DNA of 64,000 nt from Desulfovibrio intestinalis (GCF_014202345.1 NZ_JACHGO010000002.1:419729-483728), one strand, 5' to 3'; positions 17,925 to 27,332 are shown, counted from the stretch's first letter. Made by a program: numbers and translations. The notes: generated from the letters alone by a model not told the origin.

Positions 17925-18911
17925 ATGACACGCATCGCAAAACAACTCTCTATCTATTTTTTGTGCCTGGGCCTGATGTTGGTTGGCACTTCATATGCGG
18001 CAGCCGCTGTTGAAGATTCTGACAGTCCCGGTCTTTTTTCCGCCTCTTCATCTGCGCATAATCCTGCGTCTGAGGCTGCTGTGCCCCGTATCGGCAACAG
18101 GGAGCTTTGCGCAAGCGGCCCCGCGCCAAAGATGGAAGAATTTGTTGACGTAAACAGCGATGATATGGACACTCGCGTGGATTTGCAGTGTCTAAAAGCT
18201 TCGTATCCGCAAATCACTGGTCTGGTTTCTGATGTGCAAGGCCTGTGGCTTTTGGTGGGCGACAAGGGCCGCGTGTTGTACGCCCGGCACTCTTCCGCAG
18301 ATGGTGCAGCCAATGGGCAGAATCAGGGTGATGGCTGGGATGTGGACGTTCGCGCCAGCATGGCTGAACCGTATCCCCTAGAACCTGAACGCCCTGACAC
18401 TCCCTACGGAGTATCGCCGGGCCGGAAGCGCTCGTATGATTTGTTGGCCGCGCTTTATGGCGGCACGCCAGCCCAGGTGAACAAGAAGCTTGTGCCAACA
18501 CGGCTTGCGGGGCAACCCCTACGGTTATCAGCCGCTGCAGGCATGGCTCTGGCCGGGGCAGACGCGGCATTGGTTGAAGCTGTACGTGAAGATCCCCAGT
18601 TGCGGAAATTTCTTAAAATGGACGGCGGTTTCATGTGGCGGCGCATTGCGGGGGAATCCCGCCTGAGTCCGCACGCTTTTGGCATTGCCATAGATTTGAG
18701 TTCTCGCATTGCTCCTTACTGGCGCTGGAGCAAGCTGCGCCCGCATCCTCTTCAGTTCAGCTATCCTCCAGCGATTGTCAGCGCTATGGAACAGGCCGGG
18801 TTTATCTGGGGCGGCAAGTGGCACGAATACGACATCATGCACTTTGAGTATCGCCCTGAACTTATTTGCAAGGCCCGGGTTATGCGCGACAAGGCTTCTC
18901 CTGCGAAGTAG
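17925..18911 (+). CDS. secreted M15-family peptidase (D-Ala-D-Ala carboxypeptidase-like)
   Basis: 328 residues, with an N-terminal signal peptide (hydrophobic core about 8-22, cleavage near AAAA at 25-28). The C-terminal zinc peptidase domain of the M15_4/VanY-like group shows the first ligand set in LSPHAFGIAIDLSS (His near 249, Asp near 256) and the second His in KWHEYDIMHFEYRPEL (near 304). The family cleaves peptidoglycan cross-bridge peptides in the periplasm. Residues 30-200 are an extension without a recognised domain. A weak ribosome binding site makes the exact start uncertain. The start lies 59 bp from that of mtaB on the opposite strand. Confidence 0.85.
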   Translation: MTRIAKQLSIYFLCLGLMLVGTSYAAAAVEDSDSPGLFSASSSAHNPASEAAVPRIGNRELCASGPAPKMEEFVDVNSDDMDTRVDLQCLKASYPQITGLVSDVQGLWLLVGDKGRVLYARHSSADGAANGQNQGDGWDVDVRASMAEPYPLEPERPDTPYGVSPGRKRSYDLLAALYGGTPAQVNKKLVPTRLAGQPLRLSAAAGMALAGADAALVEAVREDPQLRKFLKMDGGFMWRRIAGESRLSPHAFGIAIDLSSRIAPYWRWSKLRPHPLQFSYPPAIVSAMEQAGFIWGGKWHEYDIMHFEYRPELICKARVMRDKASPAK

Positions 18912-19000
18912 AATCATCGGTGGTATGTCTGGAGGAATGTGCAACATTGCTGCAACAGCCAAAATACAACGATTGCTCCGGATACAGGAATGAACTTGGT

Positions 19001-19840
19001 ATGTACAAAGAATTAAAGATGTTACATGAAAAGCCAGAGCCTTTTTCCCGGTATACAACAAACATCATCTGGACAGATCCACATATAGCAGGTCAGATGC
19101 TGCGTAACCATCTGAACGCGGAAACAGATCATGCCTCGCGCCGGGCAGAGACCATTGGTAGTATTGTGGCGTGGATTGACCAAAAAATTGGTCTTGCCGG
19201 GAAATGCGTATGTGACCTTGGCTGTGGGCCCGGCCTCTATGCGGCTCAGATGGCAGAACGGCAGGCCCATGTTACGGGAATAGATTTTTCTGCAAATTCG
19301 ATTGATTATGCACGTAACTATGCTTCTGTGCATGATTTGCCCATCAGATATCTAAATGCAGACTATCTTGTGGACAAAATGCCGGATAAGCAGGACTGCG
19401 CCAGCTTGATCTATGGTGATCTCTGCACGCTTTCACTCGAACAGCGCAAGGGACTTTATTGCAGGGTCAGGCGAATGCTCAAACCGGGTGGAATTTTTGT
19501 CTTCGATGTTTTTACAACGCAGCAGTTTGCAGCTTTGAAGGAAAGCACCACTTTTGCGCGAAAGCTGATGGACGGGTTTTGGTCAGCCGAGGACTATTTT
19601 GGTTTTTGCAACGCCATTCTCTATCCAGAGCAGAAAGTAAGTCTTGACCACTACTTAATAGTGGAGCCGGCCCGGCGTTTTGAGATTTTTAACTGGATGC
19701 AATATTTCGATCCAGAGACGATTACTGAAGAAATTTGTGAAGCAGGATTTGAAGTTTTGGATGTTCTTGATGTAGCCACTGGCGAACCGTGGGTAGCATC
19801 CCCGCGCGAACTCGCAGTGGTTGCCCGCATGCCCGAGTAG
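19001..19840 (+). CDS. class I SAM-dependent methyltransferase
   Basis: 279-residue enzyme with the glycine-rich SAM motif DLGCGPGLYAAQMAE near residues 69-83, motif II GIDFSANSIDYAR, and a motif III region RMLKPGGIFVFDVFT. It belongs to the small-molecule Methyltransf_25-type group; the substrate is unknown. The start at 19001 (MYKELKMLHEKPEPF) was preferred over an ATG at 18866 that overlaps the peptidase gene. An ATG at 19019 is also possible. It is 89 bp downstream of the M15 gene on the same strand, so cotranscription is possible. Confidence 0.82.
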   Translation: MYKELKMLHEKPEPFSRYTTNIIWTDPHIAGQMLRNHLNAETDHASRRAETIGSIVAWIDQKIGLAGKCVCDLGCGPGLYAAQMAERQAHVTGIDFSANSIDYARNYASVHDLPIRYLNADYLVDKMPDKQDCASLIYGDLCTLSLEQRKGLYCRVRRMLKPGGIFVFDVFTTQQFAALKESTTFARKLMDGFWSAEDYFGFCNAILYPEQKVSLDHYLIVEPARRFEIFNWMQYFDPETITEEICEAGFEVLDVLDVATGEPWVASPRELAVVARMPE

Positions 19841-19965
19841 CTTTTACGTAGAAATGTTTGTCATACGGGCAACATGTTGTCATCATGTACCCCGTATACC
19901 GCTTGGTGCGCGGCAGTACTTATCCTGTTTGTGGCTGGCATGATTATAAAGGTTAAATATTTTCA

Positions 19966-19994
19966 TTGACAGTTCGTAGCGCGCTGTGTAGCTT
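19966..19994 (+). promoter_or_regulatory. trp operon promoter candidate
   Basis: A consensus TTGACA at 19966-19971 is followed after 17 bases by TAGCTT at 19989-19994, with TGTG just before it as an extended -10. Transcription from about 20001 would give a short 5' leader ahead of the Trp-rich leader peptide. Confidence 0.55.
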
Positions 19995-20026
19995 CTTAAA
20001 AAATTGTAACGGAATAAGGTATTCAA

Positions 20027-20116
20027 ATGAACGCATTCCCCAACACCATTTCTTGCAGCTTTCAGGGCTGGTGGTGGCGCATCCAACTGCGTAGGGGAGA
20101 CGTGCGGGCTAAATAG
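20027..20116 (+). CDS. trpL: trp operon leader peptide with three tandem Trp codons
   Basis: A 29-residue ORF, MNAFPNTISCSFQGWWWRI then about ten more residues, with TAAGG 7 bases ahead of its ATG. The three consecutive TGG codons at 20069-20077 are the control codons expected of ribosome-mediated attenuation. The ORF lies between the promoter candidate and a terminator 64 bp before trpE. When Trp-tRNA is short, a ribosome stalled on these codons leaves bases 20094-20102 free. This is a sensor, not a functional protein. Confidence 0.92.
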   Translation: MNAFPNTISCSFQGWWWRIQLRRGDVRAK

Positions 20117-20178
20117 TTCCGGTACGTTGGCATAGCTGTATACAGGCGCCGTCTCCCCACAGGAGGCGGCGCTTTTTT
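20094..20178 (+). promoter_or_regulatory. trp attenuator: antiterminator and terminator
   Basis: Bases 20094-20102 (GGGGAGACG, inside trpL) are exactly complementary to 20150-20158 (CGTCTCCCC). The latter is also the left arm of a terminator hairpin at 20146-20172 (GCGCCGTCTCC against GGAGGCGGCGC, one mismatch) followed by six T at 20173-20178. The two structures are mutually exclusive: stalling at the Trp codons favours the antiterminator and transcription into trpE, while translation to the trpL stop masks 20094-20102 and allows termination. Confidence 0.9.
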
Positions 20179-20207
20179 GTATGTTCAAAACCCAAAGGAT
20201 ACGGCAG

Positions 20208-21665
20208 ATGAAAGAGAACGGTGACAAGTTGCACTTGCTTACGCTGCGCCAGTCCGCTCGTTGGTTGCCAGCGGATATGGATACCCCCATCAGCCTGTTT
20301 ATGGGCATGGTGGGAACGGGCAACGGCATACTGCTGGAAAGCGCAGAAGTGGATGGCCGCTGGGGCCGTTATAGCATTCTTGCCTGCGACCCGGCCCTTT
20401 TTGTCTTCTGCCGCGAGGGCAAGCTGGTTCTGGACATGAAGGATCAAAGGCTGGCCCCCCTGTCCTCCTTTGAAGGCCGTCCCTTTGTTGAAGGGCTTCG
20501 GGATCTCATGGCTGCGCTTGAGGTTGTGCCGCCGGAAAATTTCGGCGGATTGCCGCCCATTACCCGCGCCCTGTATGGCTACCTTGGCTTTGGCATGGCT
20601 GGTTTGTTCAATCCCAGTCTCGCCGCTGTCATGCCAGAAAATGAGGCTGACTGCATACTCATGCTGCCTGCCACGGTGCTGGTTTTCGACCACCTATACA
20701 ACCGCCTATGTCAGGTGAGCCTTGGCGAACACCGTGCCTTGCAAAGCGCCCGCCAATCGCTGGAACCGCGTGCCTCAACCAAGAGTTCCGGGCCGGACAT
20801 TGATCCAGACAGAGTTTGCGCCGAACCCGGCGAAGAGGGGTACAAGGAATTTGTAGGCAAAATCAAGGCAATGCTGCGTCAGGGCGAAGCCATTCAGGTG
20901 GTGCCCTCTGTGCGGTTCTCCACCCCCTTTATGGGCAATCCTTTTGAGCTGTACAGGCGCATGCGCCGCTTTAACGCTTCACCGTACATGTTCTACATGT
21001 CCTTTCCAGAGCTGACGCTTTTTGGTTCTTCGCCAGAAGTGATGGTGCGCTGCACTGCGGGCTGCCTGCAACTTTCACCCATTGCAGGAACGCGCAAGCG
21101 TGGGGCCGATGATCTTGAAGACTCACGCCTGGCCGCGGAACTTCGCGATGACCCCAAGGAACGCGCCGAGCACGTCATGCTGGTGGATCTTGGCCGTAAC
21201 GACTTGGGCCGCGTGGCCCGCCCCGGCACGGTAAATCTTGAACGCTATATGGAAGTGGAGCGCTACTCCCACGTCATGCACCTGACAAGCCGGGTCACGG
21301 CCCGTCTGGACACAGGGCTGGACGCTCTGGATGTGCTGGCTGCTACCTTTCCGGCTGGCACTGTTTCCGGCGCGCCCAAAATTCGCGCCATGCAGATCAT
21401 CCGCGAGCTTGAGGGACGCAGCCGTGGCCCCTACGCGGGCTGCATAGGCTGGCTTGGTCTGGACAAGGACAGCGTAAATCTGGATATGGGTATCACCATC
21501 CGCAGCATGTGGCTGCGCGACAACAGGCTCTTCTGGCAGGCGGGCGGGGGCATAGTCCACGATTCCGACCCGGATATGGAATGGAAGGAAGTGTGCAACA
21601 AATCAGCCATTATGCGCCTGGCCCTGCGTGCGGAGGAAGACGAATATGTTTTTGCTCATAGATAA
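20208..21665 (+). CDS. trpE: anthranilate synthase component I
   Basis: 485-residue synthase subunit that makes anthranilate from chorismate with ammonia supplied by TrpG. The LLES element (residues about 43-46) of the Trp feedback site is present. The chorismate-binding region shows SPEVMVR, PIAGTRKRG, DLGRNDLGRV and GTVSGAPKIRAM in order. The start MKENGDK at 20208 has AAAGGA about 8 bases upstream; an in-frame ATG at 20181 lies directly on the attenuator T-run and is less likely. The gene is controlled by the trpL attenuator and overlaps trpGD by 20 bases. Confidence 0.96.
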   Translation: MKENGDKLHLLTLRQSARWLPADMDTPISLFMGMVGTGNGILLESAEVDGRWGRYSILACDPALFVFCREGKLVLDMKDQRLAPLSSFEGRPFVEGLRDLMAALEVVPPENFGGLPPITRALYGYLGFGMAGLFNPSLAAVMPENEADCILMLPATVLVFDHLYNRLCQVSLGEHRALQSARQSLEPRASTKSSGPDIDPDRVCAEPGEEGYKEFVGKIKAMLRQGEAIQVVPSVRFSTPFMGNPFELYRRMRRFNASPYMFYMSFPELTLFGSSPEVMVRCTAGCLQLSPIAGTRKRGADDLEDSRLAAELRDDPKERAEHVMLVDLGRNDLGRVARPGTVNLERYMEVERYSHVMHLTSRVTARLDTGLDALDVLAATFPAGTVSGAPKIRAMQIIRELEGRSRGPYAGCIGWLGLDKDSVNLDMGITIRSMWLRDNRLFWQAGGGIVHDSDPDMEWKEVCNKSAIMRLALRAEEDEYVFAHR

Positions 21666-23238
21666 CTACGACTCCTTTACCTACAATCTTGTGCAGGCTT
21701 TTTACGCTCTGGGCCACAAGCCTGTGGTGCTGCACAATGACGATCCGGCTGTGCTGGATATGGCTGTGAACCCTGAACTTGCTATGGTTTGCATTTCGCC
21801 GGGGCCGGGGCATCCAGCCAACGCGGGTTATTGTCCTGAGTTCCTTAAGCGCCTGAACCCCAGAATTCCCGTGCTTGGCGTATGTTTGGGGCATCAGCTG
21901 CTCGGCTTGCACGCGGGTGCCAAGGTTGAAGTGGGGCCCTGCATCATGCATGGCAAACAGTCAGAGATCGTGCACGACGGCACGGGCCTGTTCTCGGGCC
22001 TGCCCAACCCCATGCGGGTAGGGCGCTATCATTCTTTGATAGTGCGGGCCGACGAAGATGCCGAAAATCCCCGCTTTACGGTAACAGCCCGTGCTCCTGA
22101 AGGCGAAGTTATGGCCCTGCGCTATAATGACCGCCCCTGGGTTGGCGTGCAGTTCCATCCTGAATCGGTGCTTACTCCCGAGGGGCTGCGCCTGCTGGGC
22201 AACTTCCCGCAATCCATCATGGGAACCGGCGGCGATGCCAGTGACTTTGCGACCATTCTCGACAGGCTGGCCCGCAGGGAAGACCTCAGTGCAGAAATGG
22301 CCGCTGCCGGGTTTGCCGCGCTTATGGACGGCAAAATGAGCCCGGCTCAGGCGGGTAGCTTTCTCATGGGGCTGCGCATGAAGGGTGAAAGCGCTCTGGA
22401 ACTGGCGCATGCCACCCGAGCTGCGCTGGCCAGAGCCGTGCGTGTGGACGGAATCTCTGGCACAACCATCGACGTGGTGGGCACCGGGGGTGACGGACGC
22501 AATTCCTTCAACTGTTCCACAGCCACCTCGCTTGTTTTGGCGGGTATGGGCTACAGAGTGGTGAAGCATGGCGGACGTGCCGTTTCTTCCAAGTGCGGCA
22601 GCGCCGATGCTCTGGAAGCGCTGGGCATTGCTTTGGACAACAATCCGGCTTCAGTGGCCGAAATGGTCAAAAGGCGTAACTTCGCCTTTTTGTTCGCGCC
22701 GCATTTTCATCCGTCGTTCGCCAACATCGGCCCTGTGCGCAAGGAACTCGGCGTGCGTACGCTCTTCAACATTCTGGGCCCCATGATCAATCCGGCCCGC
22801 CCCAGCCATCTGCTCATGGGCGTGGCCCGTCCCGAACTGGTGGATCTTGTGGCTGAAACACTCTTGCAGTCGCCGCTTTATCGGGCCGCTGTGGTTTGCG
22901 GCGCGGGCAATTATGACGAAATCACCCCCATCGGTGTTGCCCAGATAGCCTTGTTGCACGCGGGCACAGTGACCTCAATGACTCTTGATCCTGCGGAATT
23001 CGGCATTGAGCCTTGCAGTGTGGAAGACCTGTCGGTTAACGGCAAGGAAGAGGCCGTGGCTGTGCTTAAGGATATTCTGGACGGCAATGGCCCCCGTGCC
23101 ATGATGGATATGGTTACGCTCAATGTGGGTCTGGCTATCTACTTGCTGGAAGAAAATATGGATATGGCGCTGTGCATGGCGCGTGCCCGTGAAGCCGTGA
23201 GCGGCGGTTTTGGCAGGAAGGTGCTGCATGCTGCTTGA
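21646..23238 (+). CDS. trpGD: TrpG-TrpD fusion: glutamine amidotransferase plus anthranilate phosphoribosyltransferase
   Basis: 530 residues. The TrpG domain (about 1-190) begins MFLLIDNYDSFTYNL and has the oxyanion region PGPGHP, the nucleophile in VCLGHQLLG and the His-Glu pair in VQFHPES. A linker leads to TrpD (about 205-530) with GTGGDGRNSFNCST, VVKHGGRAVSSKCGSADALEALG and NFAFLFAPHFHPS. The fusion matches the arrangement in enteric bacteria; I recall D. vulgaris having separate trpG and trpD. GGAGGA lies ahead of the start at 21646, inside the trpE 3' end. Confidence 0.95.
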   Translation: MFLLIDNYDSFTYNLVQAFYALGHKPVVLHNDDPAVLDMAVNPELAMVCISPGPGHPANAGYCPEFLKRLNPRIPVLGVCLGHQLLGLHAGAKVEVGPCIMHGKQSEIVHDGTGLFSGLPNPMRVGRYHSLIVRADEDAENPRFTVTARAPEGEVMALRYNDRPWVGVQFHPESVLTPEGLRLLGNFPQSIMGTGGDASDFATILDRLARREDLSAEMAAAGFAALMDGKMSPAQAGSFLMGLRMKGESALELAHATRAALARAVRVDGISGTTIDVVGTGGDGRNSFNCSTATSLVLAGMGYRVVKHGGRAVSSKCGSADALEALGIALDNNPASVAEMVKRRNFAFLFAPHFHPSFANIGPVRKELGVRTLFNILGPMINPARPSHLLMGVARPELVDLVAETLLQSPLYRAAVVCGAGNYDEITPIGVAQIALLHAGTVTSMTLDPAEFGIEPCSVEDLSVNGKEEAVAVLKDILDGNGPRAMMDMVTLNVGLAIYLLEENMDMALCMARAREAVSGGFGRKVLHAA

Positions 23239-24118
23239 GCGTTTTCGTAAGGCCAAACAGGCCGAGGTAGACGCCCTGCGGTTTCTGGCTGACCGGGGCG
23301 GGATGTCCGCTCCACTAGAGGGGCCGCGGCCAGATTTTCTGGCGACCCTGCGCGGAGAATCCGGTTCCGCTGTGACCATTCAGGGTCAACCCCTCACGGT
23401 CGTGGCCGAATATAAAAGGGCTTCGCCGTCACGTGGCGCTATTTGTGAAAGTCTTGAGGTTGAAGATGTGGCGCGTCAGTACGCGGCGGCGGGGGCCGAC
23501 TGCCTTTCCATCCTGACGGAAGAGGCGCACTTTCGCGGCTGCCTGGACTATCTGGCGCGAGCGGCAGCCCCTGCCTTGTATGCGGGGGCCCGCCCGCCCC
23601 TGCTGCGCAAGGACTTCATCTTTGATTCCTTGCAGGTAGCGGCCACAGCGGCAACTCCAGCGTCGGCGCTTCTGCTTATCGTGCGCCTGACCCCGAACGC
23701 CGCGGTGCTGCGCTCCTTGCGGGAACAGGCTGAAAGCCACGGCATGCACGCCGTTGTTGAGGTTTTTGACCAGGAAGACTTGCGCTTGGCCCGGGAAAGC
23801 GGGGCGCGTATCATCCAGGTAAATGCCCGCGATCTGGAAACACTGGTTACAGATCGGGAAGCAGCCCTGGCCTTGGCCCGGGCCTGTCCACCCCAAAAGG
23901 GCGAAGTGTGGATTGCTGCCAGCGGCATTGACCGGGGCGAACATTTACAGGCTGTTGCGCAGGCGGGCTTTAATGCGGCCCTGGTGGGTAGCGCTCTTAT
24001 GGAGGGCGCGGAGCCGGGGAGGGCTTTGGCCAGACTGCTGGCCGAAGCTGCAAACGATAGCCGCGTTGAACATGAAACATCTGAAATGGCAGGGGAGGTC
24101 GGCGGTCATGCTCGTTAA
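23228..24118 (+). CDS. trpC: indole-3-glycerol-phosphate synthase
   Basis: 296-residue TIM-barrel enzyme that closes the indole ring on CdRP. Family motifs are AEYKRASPSRG (substrate-binding Lys), SILTEEAHFRGCLDYL, LLRKDFIFDSLQV with catalytic Lys, IQVNARDLETL and ASGIDRGEHL. The start at 23228 overlaps the trpGD stop and has AGGAAGG upstream. It is separate from trpF, unlike the E. coli TrpC-TrpF fusion. It is slightly longer than typical (about 260) because of loops at residues 20-50 and the C terminus. Confidence 0.94.
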   Translation: MLLERFRKAKQAEVDALRFLADRGGMSAPLEGPRPDFLATLRGESGSAVTIQGQPLTVVAEYKRASPSRGAICESLEVEDVARQYAAAGADCLSILTEEAHFRGCLDYLARAAAPALYAGARPPLLRKDFIFDSLQVAATAATPASALLLIVRLTPNAAVLRSLREQAESHGMHAVVEVFDQEDLRLARESGARIIQVNARDLETLVTDREAALALARACPPQKGEVWIAASGIDRGEHLQAVAQAGFNAALVGSALMEGAEPGRALARLLAEAANDSRVEHETSEMAGEVGGHAR

Positions 24119-24743
24119 GGTCTGCGGTCTCACCCGGCAGCAGGATCTGGACATGGCGGCTTCGCTGGGGGCGGGCATGTGCGGCTTTATCTTTCATGCG
24201 CGCAGCCCCCGGTATGTGACTCCTGCCCATGTGGCATCCCTTGAAAGCGGAAAAATGCTGCGCGTGGGTGTGTTTGTAGACCAGAATGCCGAAGAGATAT
24301 GCCGTATTATGGCCGAAGCACGGCTGGATATGGCCCAATTGCACGGAAAGCAGGATCTGGACTGCGCCAAGGCTGTGGGCGTGCAAAGAGTCATACGGGT
24401 GGTCTGGCCAGGGCGATACTGCCACAGGGCGCTGCTTTACAATGAACTGCAAAAACATGCGGGAGCCTGCGCCTGCTACCTGCTTGATGCCGGAACTACC
24501 GGAGGCGGCAGCGGTGCAAAGCTGGATTGGCAGGATTTGAGCCATCTGCCTGCCCCGCACCCCTGGCTGTTGGCAGGAGGCCTGAGTGCGGATAATGTAG
24601 GACAGGCCGTAAGCCTTTGCTCACCTGACGGAGTGGATTTCAATTCCGGCGTGGAAGACGCGCCGGGTCAAAAGAATACGCAAAAGCTGGCAGCTGCCCT
24701 GGCAGTTGCCGCAAAACAGAAAGGCAATGGGTATTTGTCATGA
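24108..24743 (+). CDS. trpF: phosphoribosylanthranilate isomerase
   Basis: 211-residue Amadori isomerase converting PRA to CdRP. The N terminus [13 protein letters not shown] holds the catalytic Cys, the catalytic Asp is expected in [18 protein letters not shown], and [10 protein letters not shown] and [10 protein letters not shown] form the phosphate-binding end. GGGGAGG precedes the ATG at 24108, inside the trpC 3' end. The longer in-frame ORF that begins at 23823 is only an alternate frame of trpC. It ends in an ATGA overlap with trpB. Confidence 0.94.
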   Translation: MLVKVCGLTRQQDLDMAASLGAGMCGFIFHARSPRYVTPAHVASLESGKMLRVGVFVDQNAEEICRIMAEARLDMAQLHGKQDLDCAKAVGVQRVIRVVWPGRYCHRALLYNELQKHAGACACYLLDAGTTGGGSGAKLDWQDLSHLPAPHPWLLAGGLSADNVGQAVSLCSPDGVDFNSGVEDAPGQKNTQKLAAALAVAAKQKGNGYLS

Positions 24744-25930
24744 AAAACAGCTATTTTGGCGAGTTTGGCGGCTGCTTTGTGCCTGAGCTGCTTATGCCGC
24801 CCCTCATGGAAGTGGAAGCGGCCATGCACAACATTTATCCTACAGAGGCCTTTCAGGCCGAGTTGCAGGATCTGTTGCACAACTACGCCGGGCGTGAAAC
24901 TCCCCTGACCCATTGCCCCACGCTTTCGCGTGAGCTCGGCTTTGATCTCTGGCTCAAGCGTGAAGACCTGCTGCACACGGGCGCGCACAAGGTGAATAAT
25001 ACTCTTGGTCAGGCCCTGCTTGCCAAATATATGGGCAAGACCGCCCTTGTGGCTGAAACCGGAGCAGGCCAGCACGGCGTGGCCACGGCTGCCGCTGCCG
25101 CCCGTCTCGGGTTGGAGTGCACTGTCTATATGGGCGCTGAAGATGTGGAGCGCCAGGCTCCCAACGTCATGCGTATGAAGCTGCTGGGCGCTACCGTGCA
25201 TTCTGTGGAAAGCGGCACCCGCACCCTCAAGGATGCCATCAACGAAGCCCTGCGCGCGTGGATCGGCAGTCAGGAAACTACGCATTACTGCTTTGGCACG
25301 GCAGCTGGCCCTCATCCTTTCCCACTGCTTGTGCGCGAACTTCAGAGCGTCATTGGCCGTGAAACCCGGGCCCAGATGCTGGAAAAAACCGGAAACCTGC
25401 CTGACGCCGTGGTGGCTTGCGTTGGCGGAGGCTCCAACGCCATAGGTATGTTCCATCCCTTCCTTGAAGATGAAAGCGTGCGTATTATCGGTGTGGAAGC
25501 GGCAGGAACCGGTGAAACCGGTTGTTTTAACTCCGCTCCCCTCAATATGGGAACACCTGGCGTGCTGCACGGCGCCTACAGCATGCTTTTGCAAAATAAC
25601 GACGGCCAGGTGGAGCCTTCACACTCCATCTCTGCTGGCCTTGATTATCCTGGCGTTGGCCCCGAGCACTCATGGTTGCACAAGACGGGCCGCGTTCATT
25701 ACGGCATGGTCAAGGACGCCAACGCCCTGGCCGCATTCCAGCATTTGTGCCGCACCGAGGGCATTTTGCCTGCTCTGGAATCTTCGCATGCTCTGGCCTG
25801 GGTGCTGGATCATCCGCAAGAATTCAAACCGGGTCAGCAGGTTGTGGTCAATCTTTCGGGCCGGGGCGACAAAGACCTTGGCATCATCAATAAAGCTCTG
25901 GGCTTTGCTCCGGGGCAGGGCGAGGTGTAG
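24740..25930 (+). CDS. trpB: tryptophan synthase beta subunit
   Basis: 396-residue PLP enzyme joining indole and serine. The PLP Lys is in [14 protein letters not shown] (near residue 87), the indole-tunnel and Glu region is [12 protein letters not shown], and the phosphate cup is [10 protein letters not shown]. The length is exactly that of the standard TrpB1 family. ATGA overlap with trpF indicates translational coupling. Confidence 0.97.
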   Translation: MKNSYFGEFGGCFVPELLMPPLMEVEAAMHNIYPTEAFQAELQDLLHNYAGRETPLTHCPTLSRELGFDLWLKREDLLHTGAHKVNNTLGQALLAKYMGKTALVAETGAGQHGVATAAAAARLGLECTVYMGAEDVERQAPNVMRMKLLGATVHSVESGTRTLKDAINEALRAWIGSQETTHYCFGTAAGPHPFPLLVRELQSVIGRETRAQMLEKTGNLPDAVVACVGGGSNAIGMFHPFLEDESVRIIGVEAAGTGETGCFNSAPLNMGTPGVLHGAYSMLLQNNDGQVEPSHSISAGLDYPGVGPEHSWLHKTGRVHYGMVKDANALAAFQHLCRTEGILPALESSHALAWVLDHPQEFKPGQQVVVNLSGRGDKDLGIINKALGFAPGQGEV

Positions 25931-25932
25931 TC

Positions 25933-26700
25933 ATGAACCTGCTTGAAGAAAAGATTCGCAAGGCCAATGCTGCTGGCCGTCCGGCTCTGATTCCCTTTCT
26001 TACGGCGGGGTTTCCCGATCAGACAAGCTTTTGGCCTGCCCTGATGGAACTGGATGAAAACGGCGCGGACATCATCGAAATCGGCGTGCCTTTTTCTGAT
26101 CCTGTTGCCGATGGCCCTGTTGTTGAAGACGCTTCGCGCCGGGCGCTGAGTGATGGCGTTAATTTGCGCGGCATCCTTATGGACCTTATCCAGCGCAAAG
26201 GTCTGATTCAGTCTGGCGTTGTGCTTATGGGCTACCTTAATCCCTTCTTGCAGTACGGCTATGAAAAACTGGCCCAAGACGCTGCCAAGGGTGGCGTTCA
26301 CGGGTTTATCGTTCCCGATTTGCCGTATGAAGAAGCAGAGCCTTTGCGCAGTGCTTTGAAAAAGGAAGGAATAGCGCTCATTCCTCTTGTGGGCCCCAAC
26401 ACCAGTGCCGAGCGCATGGCCCTTTATGCCGCAGAAGGCGAGGGATATGTGTATGTGGTTTCTGTTATGGGCATCACGGGGGAAAGGGGCAATGTGGCTC
26501 CCCAGGTGGCAGAAACCATGCGCAGGGCACGGTCTGTCTTCAAGCTACCGTTGGCCTTGGGCTTTGGGCTGCGTGAACCTGCGCAGCTGGAAGCATTGCC
26601 TGCTGATGCTCGTCCTGATGCCGTAGTTTTTGGTAGCGCTTTGCTTAAGCATCTTGACGAAGGGCATAGTGCTGAAGAGTTTATGGCCCGCTGGAAGTAA
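25933..26700 (+). CDS. trpA: tryptophan synthase alpha subunit
   Basis: 255-residue TIM barrel that cleaves indole-3-glycerol phosphate to indole for TrpB. Catalytic Glu is in ELDENGADIIEIGVPFSDPVADGP and the Asp lies in FIVPDLPYEEAEP. The phosphate loop GLREPAQ and GSALLKH are present. It begins 2 bp after trpB and ends 26 bp before a strong terminator, closing the operon. Confidence 0.96.
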   Translation: MNLLEEKIRKANAAGRPALIPFLTAGFPDQTSFWPALMELDENGADIIEIGVPFSDPVADGPVVEDASRRALSDGVNLRGILMDLIQRKGLIQSGVVLMGYLNPFLQYGYEKLAQDAAKGGVHGFIVPDLPYEEAEPLRSALKKEGIALIPLVGPNTSAERMALYAAEGEGYVYVVSVMGITGERGNVAPQVAETMRRARSVFKLPLALGFGLREPAQLEALPADARPDAVVFGSALLKHLDEGHSAEEFMARWK

Positions 26701-26725
26701 ACACAGTTCACGAATTTGCAGTTCT

Positions 26726-26755
26726 GCCCCCTCCATTGCTGGAGGGGGCTTTTTT
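26726..26755 (+). terminator. trp operon terminator
   Basis: GCCCCCTCC and GGAGGGGGC form a 9-bp GC stem with a 6-base loop, followed by six T. Confidence 0.93.
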
Positions 26756-26907
26756 GTTGCTATAAAGCTTTCGTTTAGGTGGGGGATTCGGCTTTGCGGG
26801 TGCGGGATTATAGCTTGAATTTTTATATTATTTTATTGTTATCTCAGTATGTTAATCTTTTAACAGAAATATTTTTTAAAAAAAGCGGTAAAAGCGATCA
26901 AATGTAC

Positions 26908-26936
26908 TTGACTTTGAAATTGAATTTCAATTACAA
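26908..26936 (+). promoter_or_regulatory. promoter with Fur-like box ahead of the DUF2325 gene
   Basis: TTGACT at 26908-26913 and TTACAA at 26931-26936 are 17 bases apart. Between them lies a perfect palindrome, TTGAAATTGAATTTCAA at 26914-26930, which resembles the Desulfovibrio Fur box as I know it (TTGAAAATNATTTTCAA). Its position would block RNA polymerase when iron is plentiful. Confidence 0.6.
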
Positions 26937-27005
26937 ACAGGTCAACGCGATTCACCCATAACGGCGCTTACCGCTTTGGCGGGCCCCACATAAAAGGAGC
27001 AGAGT

Positions 27006-27281
27006 ATGTGCGTAACACTTATAGGCGGCATGGACAGGTTGCAAAAAGATTACATAGCCGCAGCCAAGGAAAACGGGCATTCCCTCAAGTGCATCAGCCG
27101 CAATGAACGTAACTTCATTGAAAAAATCGGCAACCCTGATGCCATGATTGTTTTCACCAACAAAATTTCGCATGAGGCCAAGCGCAAGGCTGTACACGTG
27201 GCTCGTTCGCGCAATATTCCCTTGCAAATGGTGCATTCATGCGGCGTATCATCCCTGCGGGAGTGCCTGCGAGACGCATAG
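27006..27281 (+). CDS. DUF2325 family small protein
   Basis: 91-residue cytoplasmic protein of the DUF2325 family, starting MCVTLIGGMDRLQKDY with AGGAGC about 7 bases ahead. The C-terminal half, IVFTNKISHEAKRKAVHVARSRNIPLQMVHSCGVSSLRECL, is characteristic, with two Cys (CG and EC) and a His that could bind a metal or nucleotide. The function is unknown. Its place between a Fur-like operator and feoB suggests a role in iron physiology; that is inference from context. A hairpin follows 67 bp downstream. Confidence 0.8.
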   Translation: MCVTLIGGMDRLQKDYIAAAKENGHSLKCISRNERNFIEKIGNPDAMIVFTNKISHEAKRKAVHVARSRNIPLQMVHSCGVSSLRECLRDA

Positions 27282-27332
27282 GCAATGGTGACTAAAATTT
27301 GATGTCACAATCACCCCACAGGGAGAGTCAAC

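Noticed and set aside
23823..24107. N-terminal extension of TrpF by 95 residues
   Set aside because: This is an alternate frame within trpC; GGGGAGG and family length put the start at 24108.
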